Shown piece after piece: positions 51,446-60,896 of a stretch of 64,000 nucleotides of DNA. Under the pieces are notes generated by a model. That model was not told the DNA's origin. It did not search any database and saw only the letters and a list, made by a program, of their open reading frames with translations. Both the position numbers and the translations under genes were made by a program. This stretch comes from Mycobacterium sp. AT1 (GTDB taxonomy: Bacteria; Actinomycetota; Actinomycetes; Mycobacteriales; Mycobacteriaceae): contig NZ_MVOC01000015.1 of NCBI RefSeq assembly GCF_002043095.1, forward strand, positions 1 to 64,000, in the 5' to 3' direction. Positions within the stretch are counted from its first letter, which is position 1. Each line of letters opens with the position of its first letter.

Positions 51446-53080
51446 CTACGTCCCGAGATCCCCGTCACGTCGAGATTCCGTCGGGGCGAGCAAGTCGACG
51501 GCCATCTCGCGCAGTTCCACCTTGCGCACCTTCCCCGTGACGGTCATCGGGAACTGCTCGATGCTACGCACGTATCGCGGAATCTTCTGGCGCGCAAGCT
51601 TGTCCGCGGCGAAGGCCCGCACGTCGTCTGCGGACAACTCGGGCGCACCGTCCCGAAGGACGACCCACGCCATCAGTTCTTCCCCGTACTTCTCGTCGGG
51701 CACACCGATCACCTGGGCGTCCAGCACGTCGGGGTGGGTGTAGAGGAACTCCTCCACCTCGCGCGGGTAGACGTTCTCCCCGCCACGGATCACCATGTCC
51801 TTGCTGCGTCCGGTGATCTGCACGTAGCCGGCGTCGTCCATGATCGCCAGGTCCCCGGTATGCATCCAGCCGTCGGCGTCGACGACCTCGGCGGTCTTCT
51901 CCGGCTCGTCCCAGTATCCCAACATCACGCTGTAACCGCGGGTGCACAGCTCGCCAATCTCACCGCGCTCGACCGCGTCACCGGACGCGTCGACGATCTT
52001 GATCTCGAGATGCGGCCCCACTCTGCCGACGGTGCCGACACGACGTTCGATCGGGTCGTCGGTACGCGTCTGGGTAGACACCGGTGACGTCTCGGTCATG
52101 CCGTAGCAGATCGACACCTGGTCCATGTGCATCCTCGAGACGACCTGCCGCATCACGTGTTCGGGACACGGCGAGCCTGCCATGATCCCGGTCCGCAGCG
52201 ACGACAGGTCGAACGAGTCGAAGTTCTCGAGGGCAAGTTCGGCGATGAACATCGTCGGCACCCCGTAGAGGCTCGTACAGGACTCGGCGTCGACGGCCGC
52301 CAGCGTCGCCTCGGGGTCGAAACTCGGGGCGGGGATCACCATCGCCGCGCCGTGGGTGAGGCACGCGAGATTGCCCATCACCATTCCGAAGCAGTGGTAG
52401 AACGGCACGGGTATGCAGACCCGATCGGCTTCGGTGTAGGCCAAGAGCTCGCCGACGAAGTACCCGTTGTTCAGAATGTTGCCGTGCGACAACGTCGCAC
52501 CCTTCGGCCGGCCCGTCGTACCCGAGGTGTACTGCACGTTGACGGCGTCGCCGGCATTGAGCGTCGCGGCGACGGCGTCGACCCCACGGTCGTCGTCGGC
52601 GAAGAGTTCCGAAAACGGCTCGGTGCCGAACAGCACGACCCGCTCGAGGGCGGGGCACGACGGTGCCACCTCCGCGAGCAGACGCGCATAGTCGGAGTCC
52701 TTGAACCGCTGCGCGGCGAACACCCACCGCAGGCCCGCCTGGTTTATCACGAACTCGATCTCGTGGGCTCGGTACGCCGGGTTGACCGTGACGAGGACGA
52801 CGCCGATCTCGGCGGTGGCGAACTGCACCAGCGTCCACTCCCAGCGGTTGGGCGACCAGACGCCCACCCGGTCGCCGCGACGCAGGCCAGCCGAGAGCAA
52901 CCCCGACGCCAACCGCCGAACATCCTGCCGCAGTTGCGAGTACGTCCACCGGCGGCCTGCCGGGAGGTCGACCAGTGCTTCACGATCCGGCCACGTCTCC
53001 GCCGTCCTGCGCAGCGCCTGACCGATCGTGTCGGTGAGCATCGCCGGGTGGGACTCACCACGGGTGTACGACGGCGTCAC
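51446..53080 (-). CDS. AMP-forming acyl-CoA synthetase (FadD-like)
   Basis: A 544-residue adenylating enzyme. AMP-binding motif [20 protein letters not shown], then [47 protein letters not shown] and catalytic Lys in [16 protein letters not shown]. It activates a fatty or aromatic acid. I place the start at GTG 53080, whose bases overlap the stop of the upstream synthetase (GTGA), giving translational coupling; ATG 53041 is an alternative. It lies at the end of the two-synthetase unit. Confidence 0.87.
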   Translation of the reverse strand: MTPSYTRGESHPAMLTDTIGQALRRTAETWPDREALVDLPAGRRWTYSQLRQDVRRLASGLLSAGLRRGDRVGVWSPNRWEWTLVQFATAEIGVVLVTVNPAYRAHEIEFVINQAGLRWVFAAQRFKDSDYARLLAEVAPSCPALERVVLFGTEPFSELFADDDRGVDAVAATLNAGDAVNVQYTSGTTGRPKGATLSHGNILNNGYFVGELLAYTEADRVCIPVPFYHCFGMVMGNLACLTHGAAMVIPAPSFDPEATLAAVDAESCTSLYGVPTMFIAELALENFDSFDLSSLRTGIMAGSPCPEHVMRQVVSRMHMDQVSICYGMTETSPVSTQTRTDDPIERRVGTVGRVGPHLEIKIVDASGDAVERGEIGELCTRGYSVMLGYWDEPEKTAEVVDADGWMHTGDLAIMDDAGYVQITGRSKDMVIRGGENVYPREVEEFLYTHPDVLDAQVIGVPDEKYGEELMAWVVLRDGAPELSADDVRAFAADKLARQKIPRYVRSIEQFPMTVTGKVRKVELREMAVDLLAPTESRRDGDLGT

Positions 53081-54780
53081 GAGGTGACGCCGATGGTCAG
53101 TGCGTCGTCGCGCCACTCCGAGGTGATCGGCTGCCCACTGTCCGCGGCGGCTTGCTCCCTGGCCCGAAGTTCGACGCGTCGGATCTTCCCGGAGATGGTC
53201 TTGGGCAGCTCGTAGAACTCGACCCGCCGCACCCGCAGGTAGGGCGGCAGGTGCTCACGGGCGTGCCGGAGGATCTGGAATGCGGTGTCCTCGTTGGCCT
53301 CCCACCCGGCAGCCAGGGCGACGTAGGCCTTGGGCACCGCGAGGCGCGTCGCATCCGGTGCGGGCACCACCGCCGCCTCGGCCACCGCGGGATGCTCGAT
53401 GAGCACGCTCTCGAGTTCGAACGGGGAGACCTTGTAGTCCGAGGACTTGAACACGTCGTCGGTGCGGCCGACGTAGGTGATGTGCCCGTCCGCGTCACGG
53501 CTGGCGACGTCGCCGGTGTGGTAGTAACCGCCAGCGGTGACGGCGAGGTTCTTCTGGACGTCGTCGACGTAGCCCGTCATCAGATTCACCGGCCCGGCAG
53601 CCAGGTCGAGGCAGATCTCGCCCTCGTCGGCGAGCTCGCCGGTGAGCGGGTCGACGATCACGACGGGCACACCGGGAAGCGGCCGACCCATCGATCCCGC
53701 CTTGAGCGGAGCACCGGCCGTATTACCAACCAGTGCAGTGGTTTCGGTCTGGCCAAAGCCGTCGCGGATGGTCAGTCCCCACCCCCGCCGTACGTGACCG
53801 ATGACCTCCGGATTGAGCGGCTCGCCCGCGCCGATCGCCTCCCGAAACGAGCCAGCGCCACCGGTGAGGTCGGCCTGGATCAACATCCGCCACACGGTCG
53901 GTGGCGCACAGAACGTGGTCACTTCGGCGCGACGCAGCTGGTTCAGGAGACCGACCGCGTCGAACCGCGAGTAGTTGTAGACGAAGATCGTCGCCTCGGC
54001 GATCCACGGCGCGAAGAAGCAACTCCAGGCATGCTTGGCCCAGCCCGGTGAGCTGATGTTCAGGTGCAGGTCCCCCGGCCGGAGCCCGAGGAAGTACATC
54101 GTTGTCAGATGCCCGAGTGGATACGACACCTGATTGTGCTGCACCAACTTTGGCTTGCTGGTGGTACCGGAGGTGAAGTACCACAGGAGCGGGTCGGACG
54201 CCGCCGTCGTCGTCGTGAACGCAGCCGGACGGTCGACGGCATACGCCTCCCGGTAGTCCAGCCACCCGACACCTCCGTCGACGCAGATGCGCAGGAACTC
54301 GCCAGGGACGTCGGCGAACTTCGCGACGTCGGCGGCATTGGCGATGACGGCCTTCGCATGTCCCCGGCCGATGCGGTCGGCCAGGTCGGCCGTGCCTGCC
54401 GCGGTGGTGGTCGGCATCAGGATTGCGCCGATCTTCATCACCGCCAGCATCGACTCCCACAACTCGACCTGGTTGCCCAGCATCAGAAGCACCGGGTCAC
54501 CCCTGCCGATCCCGAGCGATTCCAGCCATCTCCCCACCTGATCGGAGCGGTGAGCCATCTCGTCGAAGCGATACTTCGCCTCGGAGCCGTCCTCCTCCAC
54601 GATCCACAGCGCGGTGTCGCGGTTCCCGCGAGCGATCACGTCGAACCAGTCGACCGCCCAGTTGAACGACTCTCCGAGGTCGGGCCACGTGAACTGGGCG
54701 CACGCGCCGTCGTGGTCGCCGTAGCGCTCGAGCAACAGGTCGCGAGCCTCGCGGTATGCACGATGCGCAGCGCCGGACAT
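53077..54780 (-). CDS. AMP-forming acyl-CoA synthetase, medium-chain ACSM-like
   Basis: A 567-residue adenylating enzyme of the acetyl/medium-chain acyl-CoA synthetase branch. Motifs: [70 protein letters not shown] and [15 protein letters not shown]. The N-terminal [21 protein letters not shown] matches ACSM-type proteins. GGGAG precedes the start and a TAGCGT box lies about 60 bp upstream. Coupled to a second synthetase. The LuxR-type ATPase gene is immediately upstream on the same strand and may control it. Confidence 0.87.
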   Translation of the reverse strand: MSGAAHRAYREARDLLLERYGDHDGACAQFTWPDLGESFNWAVDWFDVIARGNRDTALWIVEEDGSEAKYRFDEMAHRSDQVGRWLESLGIGRGDPVLLMLGNQVELWESMLAVMKIGAILMPTTTAAGTADLADRIGRGHAKAVIANAADVAKFADVPGEFLRICVDGGVGWLDYREAYAVDRPAAFTTTTAASDPLLWYFTSGTTSKPKLVQHNQVSYPLGHLTTMYFLGLRPGDLHLNISSPGWAKHAWSCFFAPWIAEATIFVYNYSRFDAVGLLNQLRRAEVTTFCAPPTVWRMLIQADLTGGAGSFREAIGAGEPLNPEVIGHVRRGWGLTIRDGFGQTETTALVGNTAGAPLKAGSMGRPLPGVPVVIVDPLTGELADEGEICLDLAAGPVNLMTGYVDDVQKNLAVTAGGYYHTGDVASRDADGHITYVGRTDDVFKSSDYKVSPFELESVLIEHPAVAEAAVVPAPDATRLAVPKAYVALAAGWEANEDTAFQILRHAREHLPPYLRVRRVEFYELPKTISGKIRRVELRAREQAAADSGQPITSEWRDDALTIGVTS

Positions 54781-54837
54781 GGGGCTTCTCCCTTCTGGGG
54801 CCCGTGCCGACGAGGCCCGAATCGATCGGCCATTCCC

Positions 54838-54843
54838 ACGCTA
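54838..54843 (-). promoter_or_regulatory. -10 element for the acyl-CoA synthetase pair
   Basis: TAGCGT on the minus strand about 57 bp before the synthetase start, in the 145-bp gap after the LuxR gene. No clear -35. Confidence 0.35.
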
Positions 54844-54925
54844 GTGGTGGCGACGGGTGCCATGGTGGCGATCGCGACTACCGCACCGACCGCGTGGCGG
54901 TCACCGCGCGAATGCGCCGAAGGAC

Positions 54926-57685
54926 TTACACCTCGTCGACTGAGCGACTGCGCCAGGCGATGGTCAGCTGAACCCGCGACTTCACGCCGAGCTTGCGGAA
55001 CACCGCCCGCAGGTGGGTGTTCACCGTGTTCGTCGACACGCTCAGCGCCTCAGCGGCGCTGCGGTTGGTGTACCCGGTGCTGATCAACTCCACCACCCGC
55101 AGCTCGGTCGGCGTCAACGACGCCCATCCGGTATTCGGACGGGGCGCAGGCTGACTCACCCGACTACCCCTGATCCCTTGGCTACGAAGCAGATTCGATA
55201 TCGTCCGGCTGGCCGCGGTGGCGCCGACCCGCCGATAGATCTCGGCGGCCTCGACGAGGGCGTCGACGGCGTCGGCGGATCTCCCGCGGCGCAGCAGGGC
55301 CGATCCGAAGTCCTTGAGGGAATCGGCCAACAACATCGGCCGCGGCGACTCCCGCAGCGCACCGACTGCGCCGGCGAGCACCTCGGGATCGTCCGCCAGT
55401 AGGCCGCGGACGTGTAGCGCGACGCCGTCCAAACTCGGAACCCCGGGGTTTCGCAGCGCCACGGCGTCCGCGAGGCGAGACGCCACGCCCGCCAACTCCC
55501 GATCGCCCGCGGAGAGGCCGATGTCGGCGAGGATGCGCATCCAGGGCGGCGTCCACGGCCACGGGTCGCGGACGTCCTCCGCACGTTCCAGGAGTGGGCC
55601 CAGAACCGCCATCGCGCCCGCCACGTCGCCGGCACTTGCCTTCACCCAGCCGCGCATCAGTCGCGCCCGCGGAGACCGGTCCCCGTCGGACAACCGACAG
55701 TCGTCGTCGACTGGCACCAGAAGTTCTGTCGCCCTGTTGATTTCACCCCGGTAGCTCGCGACGGCGGCGAGCACCATCCGCGCGTTGAGCCGGTAGCCGC
55801 GGTTCTCGGTTTCGTCGGCGAGCCTCAACAGGGTGCGCGCACCCGCCTCAGCGGCGTCGAACCTGGCGAGGTTGTGGTCCTGCCACATCTGGGCGTAAAG
55901 CATTGAGGGAAGCAGCTTGTCGACGTCCTCGTGAGCCTCGCGAATCTTCGCCAGCAGGGCTTCGGCGTCGTCGTAGGCGTCCAAGTGCTGGAGGGTACGA
56001 ATCTCCTCCGCCTCGTAGGCGGTATCCGACAGCCGTCGCAGGTCGGCGAAGCGATCCAGCGCCAGGCGGTGTCGACCCTCGTTGCGAGCCGCCTCGATCA
56101 ACGCGATCACCGCGAGGCGCTGGGAGTACTCGTCGCCCACCCGGCGCCCCTCTGCGAGTGCGGCATTGGCCATGGACTCCGCCTGCAGCGCCGACTCCGT
56201 TCGGGACGCGGCCAGCGCCCGCGCCGCGGACAGCTGCGCCCGCAGCGTCACCGAGATGCCGGCTCGGGCCAACGCCGCACCGGCGCGTCGCTCCATCTGG
56301 ACGCAGTCACCGAGACACCACAGCGCGCGACACGCCTGGATCTCGATCCTCGCGAGGGCATCCGGCTCCGCGGCGACGTCGACCAGCCGATCGGCGATGG
56401 TCAGCGCCTGCCCCTCGCGCCCGACGTTGACCAGCGTCTCGACGGTACGAATGCCGGTGACCAGCCACAGCGGATGCGAGGGCGAAGTCAGCGCGAACGC
56501 CTGCTGCGCCAGCTCGGCGGCCTGCCCAGGCATCGACACCAGGCATTCGCTGGCCGCCCGCTCCAGCGCGAGAATGGCTTCTTCGTCGTTCTGCACGGCG
56601 CTGGCGCGATAGTGGGTCGCCGCGGCGAGAGCCGGCCGCCCCTCTCCGATGAGATAGCGGGCGCAGGCGCGGTGCAGCGCACGGCGATCAACGGGTGCGA
56701 TGTCGGCGTACACCGCGTCACCGACCAGGTCATGGGGGAGGAACACGTCGTCGTCGGCGGTGCCGAGCAGCCCGTCGTCGACGCCCTCCCTGACGAGCGA
56801 GCCGACCTGACCCTCCGAAAGGTTCCCCAACAGCCGGCCGGCGTCGGAGGCGGCGAGGGACCGTCCCCATACCGCCGTGAGCCGTACCAGGGCCGCGGCC
56901 TGCTCCGACAGCTCACCCATCCGCTCGCGCACGCCCGTCGAGAGTTCGGCGGCCAGATCGCCGACCCCTTGGCCGCGCTCGCGGCGCCGCGCCAACCCGT
57001 CGAGCACCTGAACCGCCCAAAACGGGTTGCCGCCAACGCCATTCAGGAGCTTCTTGACGTGATCCGACGGCTCCGCGCCCAATCGATCCGATGCCAGGCT
57101 CTCGATGTCGCCGGGGCCCAACGGCCCCAGCGAGATGCGCGTGATCGCCGTGACGTCGTCGGTGCCCGCGATGACCTCCTGAACGGGTCCGGTCGGCGCC
57201 CACCGGCTGGTGAGCACCCACACCACCGGTGACCCCGCCAGCCGAGAGGGCAGCACGCGCAGCGCGAACCTCGTCAACCGATCAGCCCACTGCACGTCGT
57301 CGACGGCTATCAAGACCGGCGCGTTCAACGCGATTTCATCGAGCAGCGAGCTGATCCGGTCGACCAGCCACAGCGGCTTGTCGTACAGCGGAGCAAGGCT
57401 GGAGAACGCCTCGCCGGGCAGAAGCGGCTGGCGCCCCGACCGCAGAGCCACCAACAGCGGCGCACCCGGAGCGATCTGATCCCCCTGTTCGGCCTTGCCG
57501 CTGCCGACCGCGAATCCCGACCTGGACGCTTGTTCGACGATCTCGCGCATGACGGCCGACTTGCCGATGCCCGGTTCTCCGCTAATGACGATGAGAGCGC
57601 CCTGACCGGTGCTGCTGGCCCGGCGCAGTGCGGTCAGCGCGCGAGACATCGCGTCGCTGCGGCCCCTGAGCACCGTCTGAGCCAT
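54926..57685 (-). CDS. Large ATP-binding LuxR-family regulator (LAL/MalT-like)
   Basis: A 919-residue STAND-type regulator. Walker A GEPGIGKS at 36-43, Walker B-like VLIAVDDVQWAD near 115, winged-helix-like and long TPR-like helical repeats through the middle (about 350-840), and a C-terminal LuxR helix-turn-helix LTPTELRVVELISTGYTNRSAAEALSVSTNTVNTHLRAVFRKLGV. Such proteins activate on ligand and ATP binding. I choose ATG 57685 because the ATPase domain starts there; the open frame up to 57997 has no recognisable domain. Likely targets are the following synthetases or the divergent porin. Confidence 0.85.
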   Translation of the reverse strand: MAQTVLRGRSDAMSRALTALRRASSTGQGALIVISGEPGIGKSAVMREIVEQASRSGFAVGSGKAEQGDQIAPGAPLLVALRSGRQPLLPGEAFSSLAPLYDKPLWLVDRISSLLDEIALNAPVLIAVDDVQWADRLTRFALRVLPSRLAGSPVVWVLTSRWAPTGPVQEVIAGTDDVTAITRISLGPLGPGDIESLASDRLGAEPSDHVKKLLNGVGGNPFWAVQVLDGLARRRERGQGVGDLAAELSTGVRERMGELSEQAAALVRLTAVWGRSLAASDAGRLLGNLSEGQVGSLVREGVDDGLLGTADDDVFLPHDLVGDAVYADIAPVDRRALHRACARYLIGEGRPALAAATHYRASAVQNDEEAILALERAASECLVSMPGQAAELAQQAFALTSPSHPLWLVTGIRTVETLVNVGREGQALTIADRLVDVAAEPDALARIEIQACRALWCLGDCVQMERRAGAALARAGISVTLRAQLSAARALAASRTESALQAESMANAALAEGRRVGDEYSQRLAVIALIEAARNEGRHRLALDRFADLRRLSDTAYEAEEIRTLQHLDAYDDAEALLAKIREAHEDVDKLLPSMLYAQMWQDHNLARFDAAEAGARTLLRLADETENRGYRLNARMVLAAVASYRGEINRATELLVPVDDDCRLSDGDRSPRARLMRGWVKASAGDVAGAMAVLGPLLERAEDVRDPWPWTPPWMRILADIGLSAGDRELAGVASRLADAVALRNPGVPSLDGVALHVRGLLADDPEVLAGAVGALRESPRPMLLADSLKDFGSALLRRGRSADAVDALVEAAEIYRRVGATAASRTISNLLRSQGIRGSRVSQPAPRPNTGWASLTPTELRVVELISTGYTNRSAAEALSVSTNTVNTHLRAVFRKLGVKSRVQLTIAWRSRSVDEV

Positions 57686-58110
57686 GTCGTTCCGTCCCGT
57701 CCACCGGCCTCCACTAGGCCCGCATTGCAGAACACCGAATGCCGGCAAAAATTTCCGCGGCGCGGGCACCGGACGCGGCGCCTCCTCACTCGTTTGGATG
57801 ATATTGACGACGACGTGGCGTCCGCGGGGGTTCCGCCGAGGTCGGGAGTACCGGTTCGAGGGCCAGGAGCGGGTGACTTGCGGGACGGCGACCCGACGGG
57901 CGACGACGCCCGCGCCGGACATACCGGCCGCCACGTGCCGGAACCCGGATTCGTCGATGAGCTGGGCAAACGCAGCCGGCGGCGGTGTCAAGATCATCAG
58001 TTCGAGCGATGTGCCCGCGACCGCCCGCGTGGTTGAGTCATCCCCGTTCGTGATGTTACTCGCAAGTAGGTTCCGCTGTGTCGGAGCTCACATCCAGTCA
58101 AGGAGTTCCC
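57686..58110. other. 425-bp intergenic region between the LuxR and porin genes
   Basis: No convincing gene. Open frames here lack ribosome sites and recognisable domains. The right end carries the porin promoter (TAGGTT, 58067-58072) overlapped by the palindromic motif 58055-58069 and the AAGGAG ribosome site. The left 300 bp is a long leader or a spacer; a small RNA cannot be excluded. Confidence 0.4.
58055..58069. promoter_or_regulatory. Palindromic motif at the porin promoter
   Basis: GTTACTCGCAAGTAG overlaps the -10 box TAGGTT (58067-58072). The same motif, with two central changes, lies upstream of the alpha/beta hydrolase at 36967-37878. Position on the -10 suggests repression. Confidence 0.5.
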
Positions 58111-59547
58111 ATGCAAGCTGCCGTCCGTCGCCCCCACTTCGCGGCCGGAGTCGCGTTGGTCGGAGCGAGTGTCATCGCCGCCGCCGCCGTCACCCCCATG
58201 CCCGAGATCCACCTGCCCGACGTCAGCCTCCCGTCGATTCACGCCGCCGAGGTCGACCTCGCCGCGCTGGCCAATCCGCTCGAGGTCTACGCCCAGGTGT
58301 TCCAGACCGCGCTCGCCAACACGAACACGCTCATCCAAAACACTGTCCCTGGCCAGCTGCTCAACCAGATCCTGCAGAACCAGGTCAGCAGCGCCGCCAC
58401 GCTCCTCAACGGGCTGTCGACCACTGGTGGCGGAATCGCCGCCGCGGTAACGCAGGTGCCGGCGGCGCTGACCACGGCCGTCACCCAGCTCGCCGCGGGC
58501 AACGTCGAGGGCGCCGTGAACACCCTGCTCGGAGTCCCCCTCAACGTGATCGCCCCCGCCACCGGACTGTTGCCCGTACTGCAAACGGTGCTCACCCAAC
58601 CGTTGACCAACCTGGTCAACGTGGTCAACGCGTTCACCCGTGACCCGCAACTCACACTGCTGGCCGTCAGCGGTTTCATCGCGCCGTTGATCAGCGCTCC
58701 AGCGGCCGCGGCCGCCGCCGTGCAGAACGTCATCAACGCCGTGGGCACCGGTGACCTTGGAGCGGTGGCAAACGCAGTCTTCACCGCGCCGGCCACCATC
58801 GCCGACGGCATTCTCAACGGCGGCTATGGGCCCAACCTCGGACCGCTGGCCGGCTTCCCGGACGGGTCGGGACTCGTCGTCAAGGCGGGCGGACTCCTCA
58901 GTTCCTCGGAGATCACGGTCGACGCAAGCGGCAACCTCGTCGTCACCACCGGCGGCCCGCTGTACTCCCTGCAGCAGGTGCTCAAGATGATCACCCAGGC
59001 GATCAAGCCGCCCGCCCCGACCGCCACCATCGCCAGCCTGCCCACGGCGGCCGCGGCCACCATCACCCTGGGCACCGCCCCGGCTGCCTCGGCCGACAAG
59101 ACGACCGACACCACCACGCCCGCCGCGAGCGCGCCGGCGACCTCCGCCGACAAGCCTGCCGTCACCGACAAGACCGCGAGCACCCCCGCCAGCACCAAGG
59201 ACGGCAGCGAATCAACGAGCGCACCAACCGATTCGACGACGAACACGCCATCCAAGACGGAGACCGACACGTCGACCAAGACCCCGGCCGAGACTCCGGA
59301 AAAGACGTCCTCGCCCACCAAGCCGACGAGCTCGGCACCGGACGTGAAGACCGGCAACAAGGTCGAGCCGGGGACGACGGCCGGCGCTGACGCGCCGAAG
59401 TCGAACGGCTCGAACACCTCGACGACCGAGAAGGACGGAACACCGGCCGCGGGGTCGACGTCGGCCACGGCCGGCGGCGCGGAGAAGGGCGCGGGCGCCG
59501 CGTCGGGCAGCGAATCGAAGGGCGCAGCGAAGGGCAGCGCCGCCTAG
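58111..59547 (+). CDS. gjpA: GjpA-type outer-membrane porin family protein with long Ser/Thr/Lys-rich tail
   Basis: A 478-residue exported protein. Signal-like start MQAAVRRPHFAAGVALVGASVIAAAAV is the hallmark of mycobacterial GjpA-annotated proteins, followed by the family's hydrophobic repeats (NPLEVYAQVFQTALANTNTL, AALTTAVTQLAAGNVEGAV, PLYSLQQVLKMI). From about residue 340 to the end the sequence is almost only Thr, Ser, Ala, Lys, Pro, Asp and Glu, with no predicted fold: probably a wall-associated or surface tail. AAGGAG 5 nt before ATG fixes the start. Porin function is the family annotation and is not visible in the sequence. Confidence 0.75.
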   Translation: MQAAVRRPHFAAGVALVGASVIAAAAVTPMPEIHLPDVSLPSIHAAEVDLAALANPLEVYAQVFQTALANTNTLIQNTVPGQLLNQILQNQVSSAATLLNGLSTTGGGIAAAVTQVPAALTTAVTQLAAGNVEGAVNTLLGVPLNVIAPATGLLPVLQTVLTQPLTNLVNVVNAFTRDPQLTLLAVSGFIAPLISAPAAAAAAVQNVINAVGTGDLGAVANAVFTAPATIADGILNGGYGPNLGPLAGFPDGSGLVVKAGGLLSSSEITVDASGNLVVTTGGPLYSLQQVLKMITQAIKPPAPTATIASLPTAAAATITLGTAPAASADKTTDTTTPAASAPATSADKPAVTDKTASTPASTKDGSESTSAPTDSTTNTPSKTETDTSTKTPAETPEKTSSPTKPTSSAPDVKTGNKVEPGTTAGADAPKSNGSNTSTTEKDGTPAAGSTSATAGGAEKGAGAASGSESKGAAKGSAA

Positions 59548-59566
59548 GCCCACCACCGCTTCGAAG

Positions 59567-59603
59567 AGGGGTCCTCGCCAGCACGGTGCTGACGGGGACT
59601 CCT
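59567..59603. terminator. Hairpin between porin and hydrolase genes
   Basis: Outer arms AGGGGTCC and GGACTCCT with one mismatch, inner stem CAGCA-CGG-TGCTG. Lies between convergent stop codons. Confidence 0.5.
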
Positions 59604-59621
59604 ATTCGGCGATGGGTCCGC

Positions 59622-60797
59622 CTAGCCGGCCCGAAGTGTCGTCGCCAGGAAGTCGAAGACCTTCTGGTGCAACGCATCGTCGGCGTCGCGCATCACCACG
59701 TACGTGACGGGCGCGGTCATCGCACGGGCGAAACTGGCCGCCTGCCCGGCGCGTGACGCGTCGCCGATGTTTTCGAGGACAAGGGTGGGGCTGGTGATGT
59801 GGCGGATGTCGTCGGTGGTCAACGTGTACTCGGCAGAAGTTCTGACGTAGTCCACCGAGGTCGCGCCTCCGAATGCCCACCTACCGGTCCGCAGGTCCCG
59901 GCGAGCCCTCGCACTCTCCTTGGTCAGGACGTCGAGCAGCGCGACCGCCTCGTCGTCGCGCTCGTCTTCGACGAGACTGAGGATCGGTTCCGGAATCGGC
60001 GGGGACGACGCGTAGAACGTCGTCATGCCGTCGTTGCAGACGATGGCGGCCGCCCGGCCGCCGTGCGCGGCGTACCGCGCGACGAGATAGCCGCCAAGGC
60101 CATGGCCGAAGTGCACGATCGCGTCGGCGTCGACCTCGGGAACTCCCGAGGCATAGTCGACGACGGGACCGAGCACGTTCTCCCAATCGGGGCGCATCGT
60201 CACCTTCTGCTCGCGCAGCATCGCGCCCTGTCCTGGCCCGTCATAGGCCAGGAAGTTGTAGCCACGCCGCAACGCAGCCGCCCCGACGACGAGGTAACCC
60301 TCTTCGCATGACGCACCAAAACCGTTGGTGTAGATCACCGTTGGCCGCGGCTTCCCGCCATCGTCGACGAGGAACAGGTACCCAGGCATGGTGCCACCCT
60401 CGTACGGGATGCGCACGGTGGTGAACCGCGCGTCCGTCATCCCCGCGGCGCGCTCGAAGTACCCGCGCGAGCAGCGCGCGAGGCTCATCGCGTCGAGGTC
60501 GTCGCCAGGGTCGACCCCGCAGAAGAACTCGGCAAGACGAAAGTAGTTCGACGCCCGCAGGAACGCCTCCCGCGCGCTGACGACGTCACCGAGGTCGAGC
60601 GAGGATTGACCGTCCCGCGCCGTCCGCTGCGCCGTCATGCTCCATGTCGTCCGCCAGGCGGCGTCGTCACCGTCGGGGATGTCCGCGGCCGTGGCGAGCA
60701 TCTCGCCGAGATCGGCTCCCCCGTCTCCCACGAACCCGGCCGCCCGCAGCGTCTCGAGCGTCGCGGCCTGATCGCGAGGGGTGGGGTGTTCGGTCAT
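59622..60797 (-). CDS. Alpha/beta hydrolase family protein lacking the nucleophile serine
   Basis: A 391-residue protein like the DUF1100/FrsA and 2,6-dihydropseudooxynicotine-hydrolase group: an N-terminal helical cap (YFRLAEFF), then TVRIPYEGGTMPGYLFL, YTNGFGASCEEGY (oxyanion region), AYDGPGQG and a late Asp (TLVLENIGDA) and His (DADDALHQ). The nucleophile elbow, normally GxSxGG, reads FGHGLGGY, with Gly233 in place of Ser (codon GGC). The protein is otherwise intact, so it may be non-catalytic or use another residue. No operon partner; divergent from the acetolactate-synthase-like gene. Confidence 0.8.
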   Translation of the reverse strand: MTEHPTPRDQAATLETLRAAGFVGDGGADLGEMLATAADIPDGDDAAWRTTWSMTAQRTARDGQSSLDLGDVVSAREAFLRASNYFRLAEFFCGVDPGDDLDAMSLARCSRGYFERAAGMTDARFTTVRIPYEGGTMPGYLFLVDDGGKPRPTVIYTNGFGASCEEGYLVVGAAALRRGYNFLAYDGPGQGAMLREQKVTMRPDWENVLGPVVDYASGVPEVDADAIVHFGHGLGGYLVARYAAHGGRAAAIVCNDGMTTFYASSPPIPEPILSLVEDERDDEAVALLDVLTKESARARRDLRTGRWAFGGATSVDYVRTSAEYTLTTDDIRHITSPTLVLENIGDASRAGQAASFARAMTAPVTYVVMRDADDALHQKVFDFLATTLRAG

Positions 60798-60884
60798 GTC
60801 GTCGATCGTGTCGTGCTGGACCGCCGACGTCGACGACGCTTACCCCCAAACGGTCTACCGGGTAGCCGGTATTGCCCCGGTGTC

Positions 60885-60890
60885 TAGTCT
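60885..60890 (+). promoter_or_regulatory. -10 element for the acetolactate-synthase-like gene
   Basis: TAGTCT, 6 nt before ATG 60897; leaderless arrangement. Confidence 0.5.
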
Positions 60891-60896
60891 CGAGGA

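Noticed and set aside
57686-57997. 104-residue N-terminal extension of the LuxR ATPase
   Set aside because: No recognisable domain and unlike other LAL proteins, which begin just before the Walker A motif.
58078-58110. GTG 58078 as a leaderless start of the porin gene
   Set aside because: AAGGAG with ideal spacing precedes ATG 58111, and the family signal peptide starts there.
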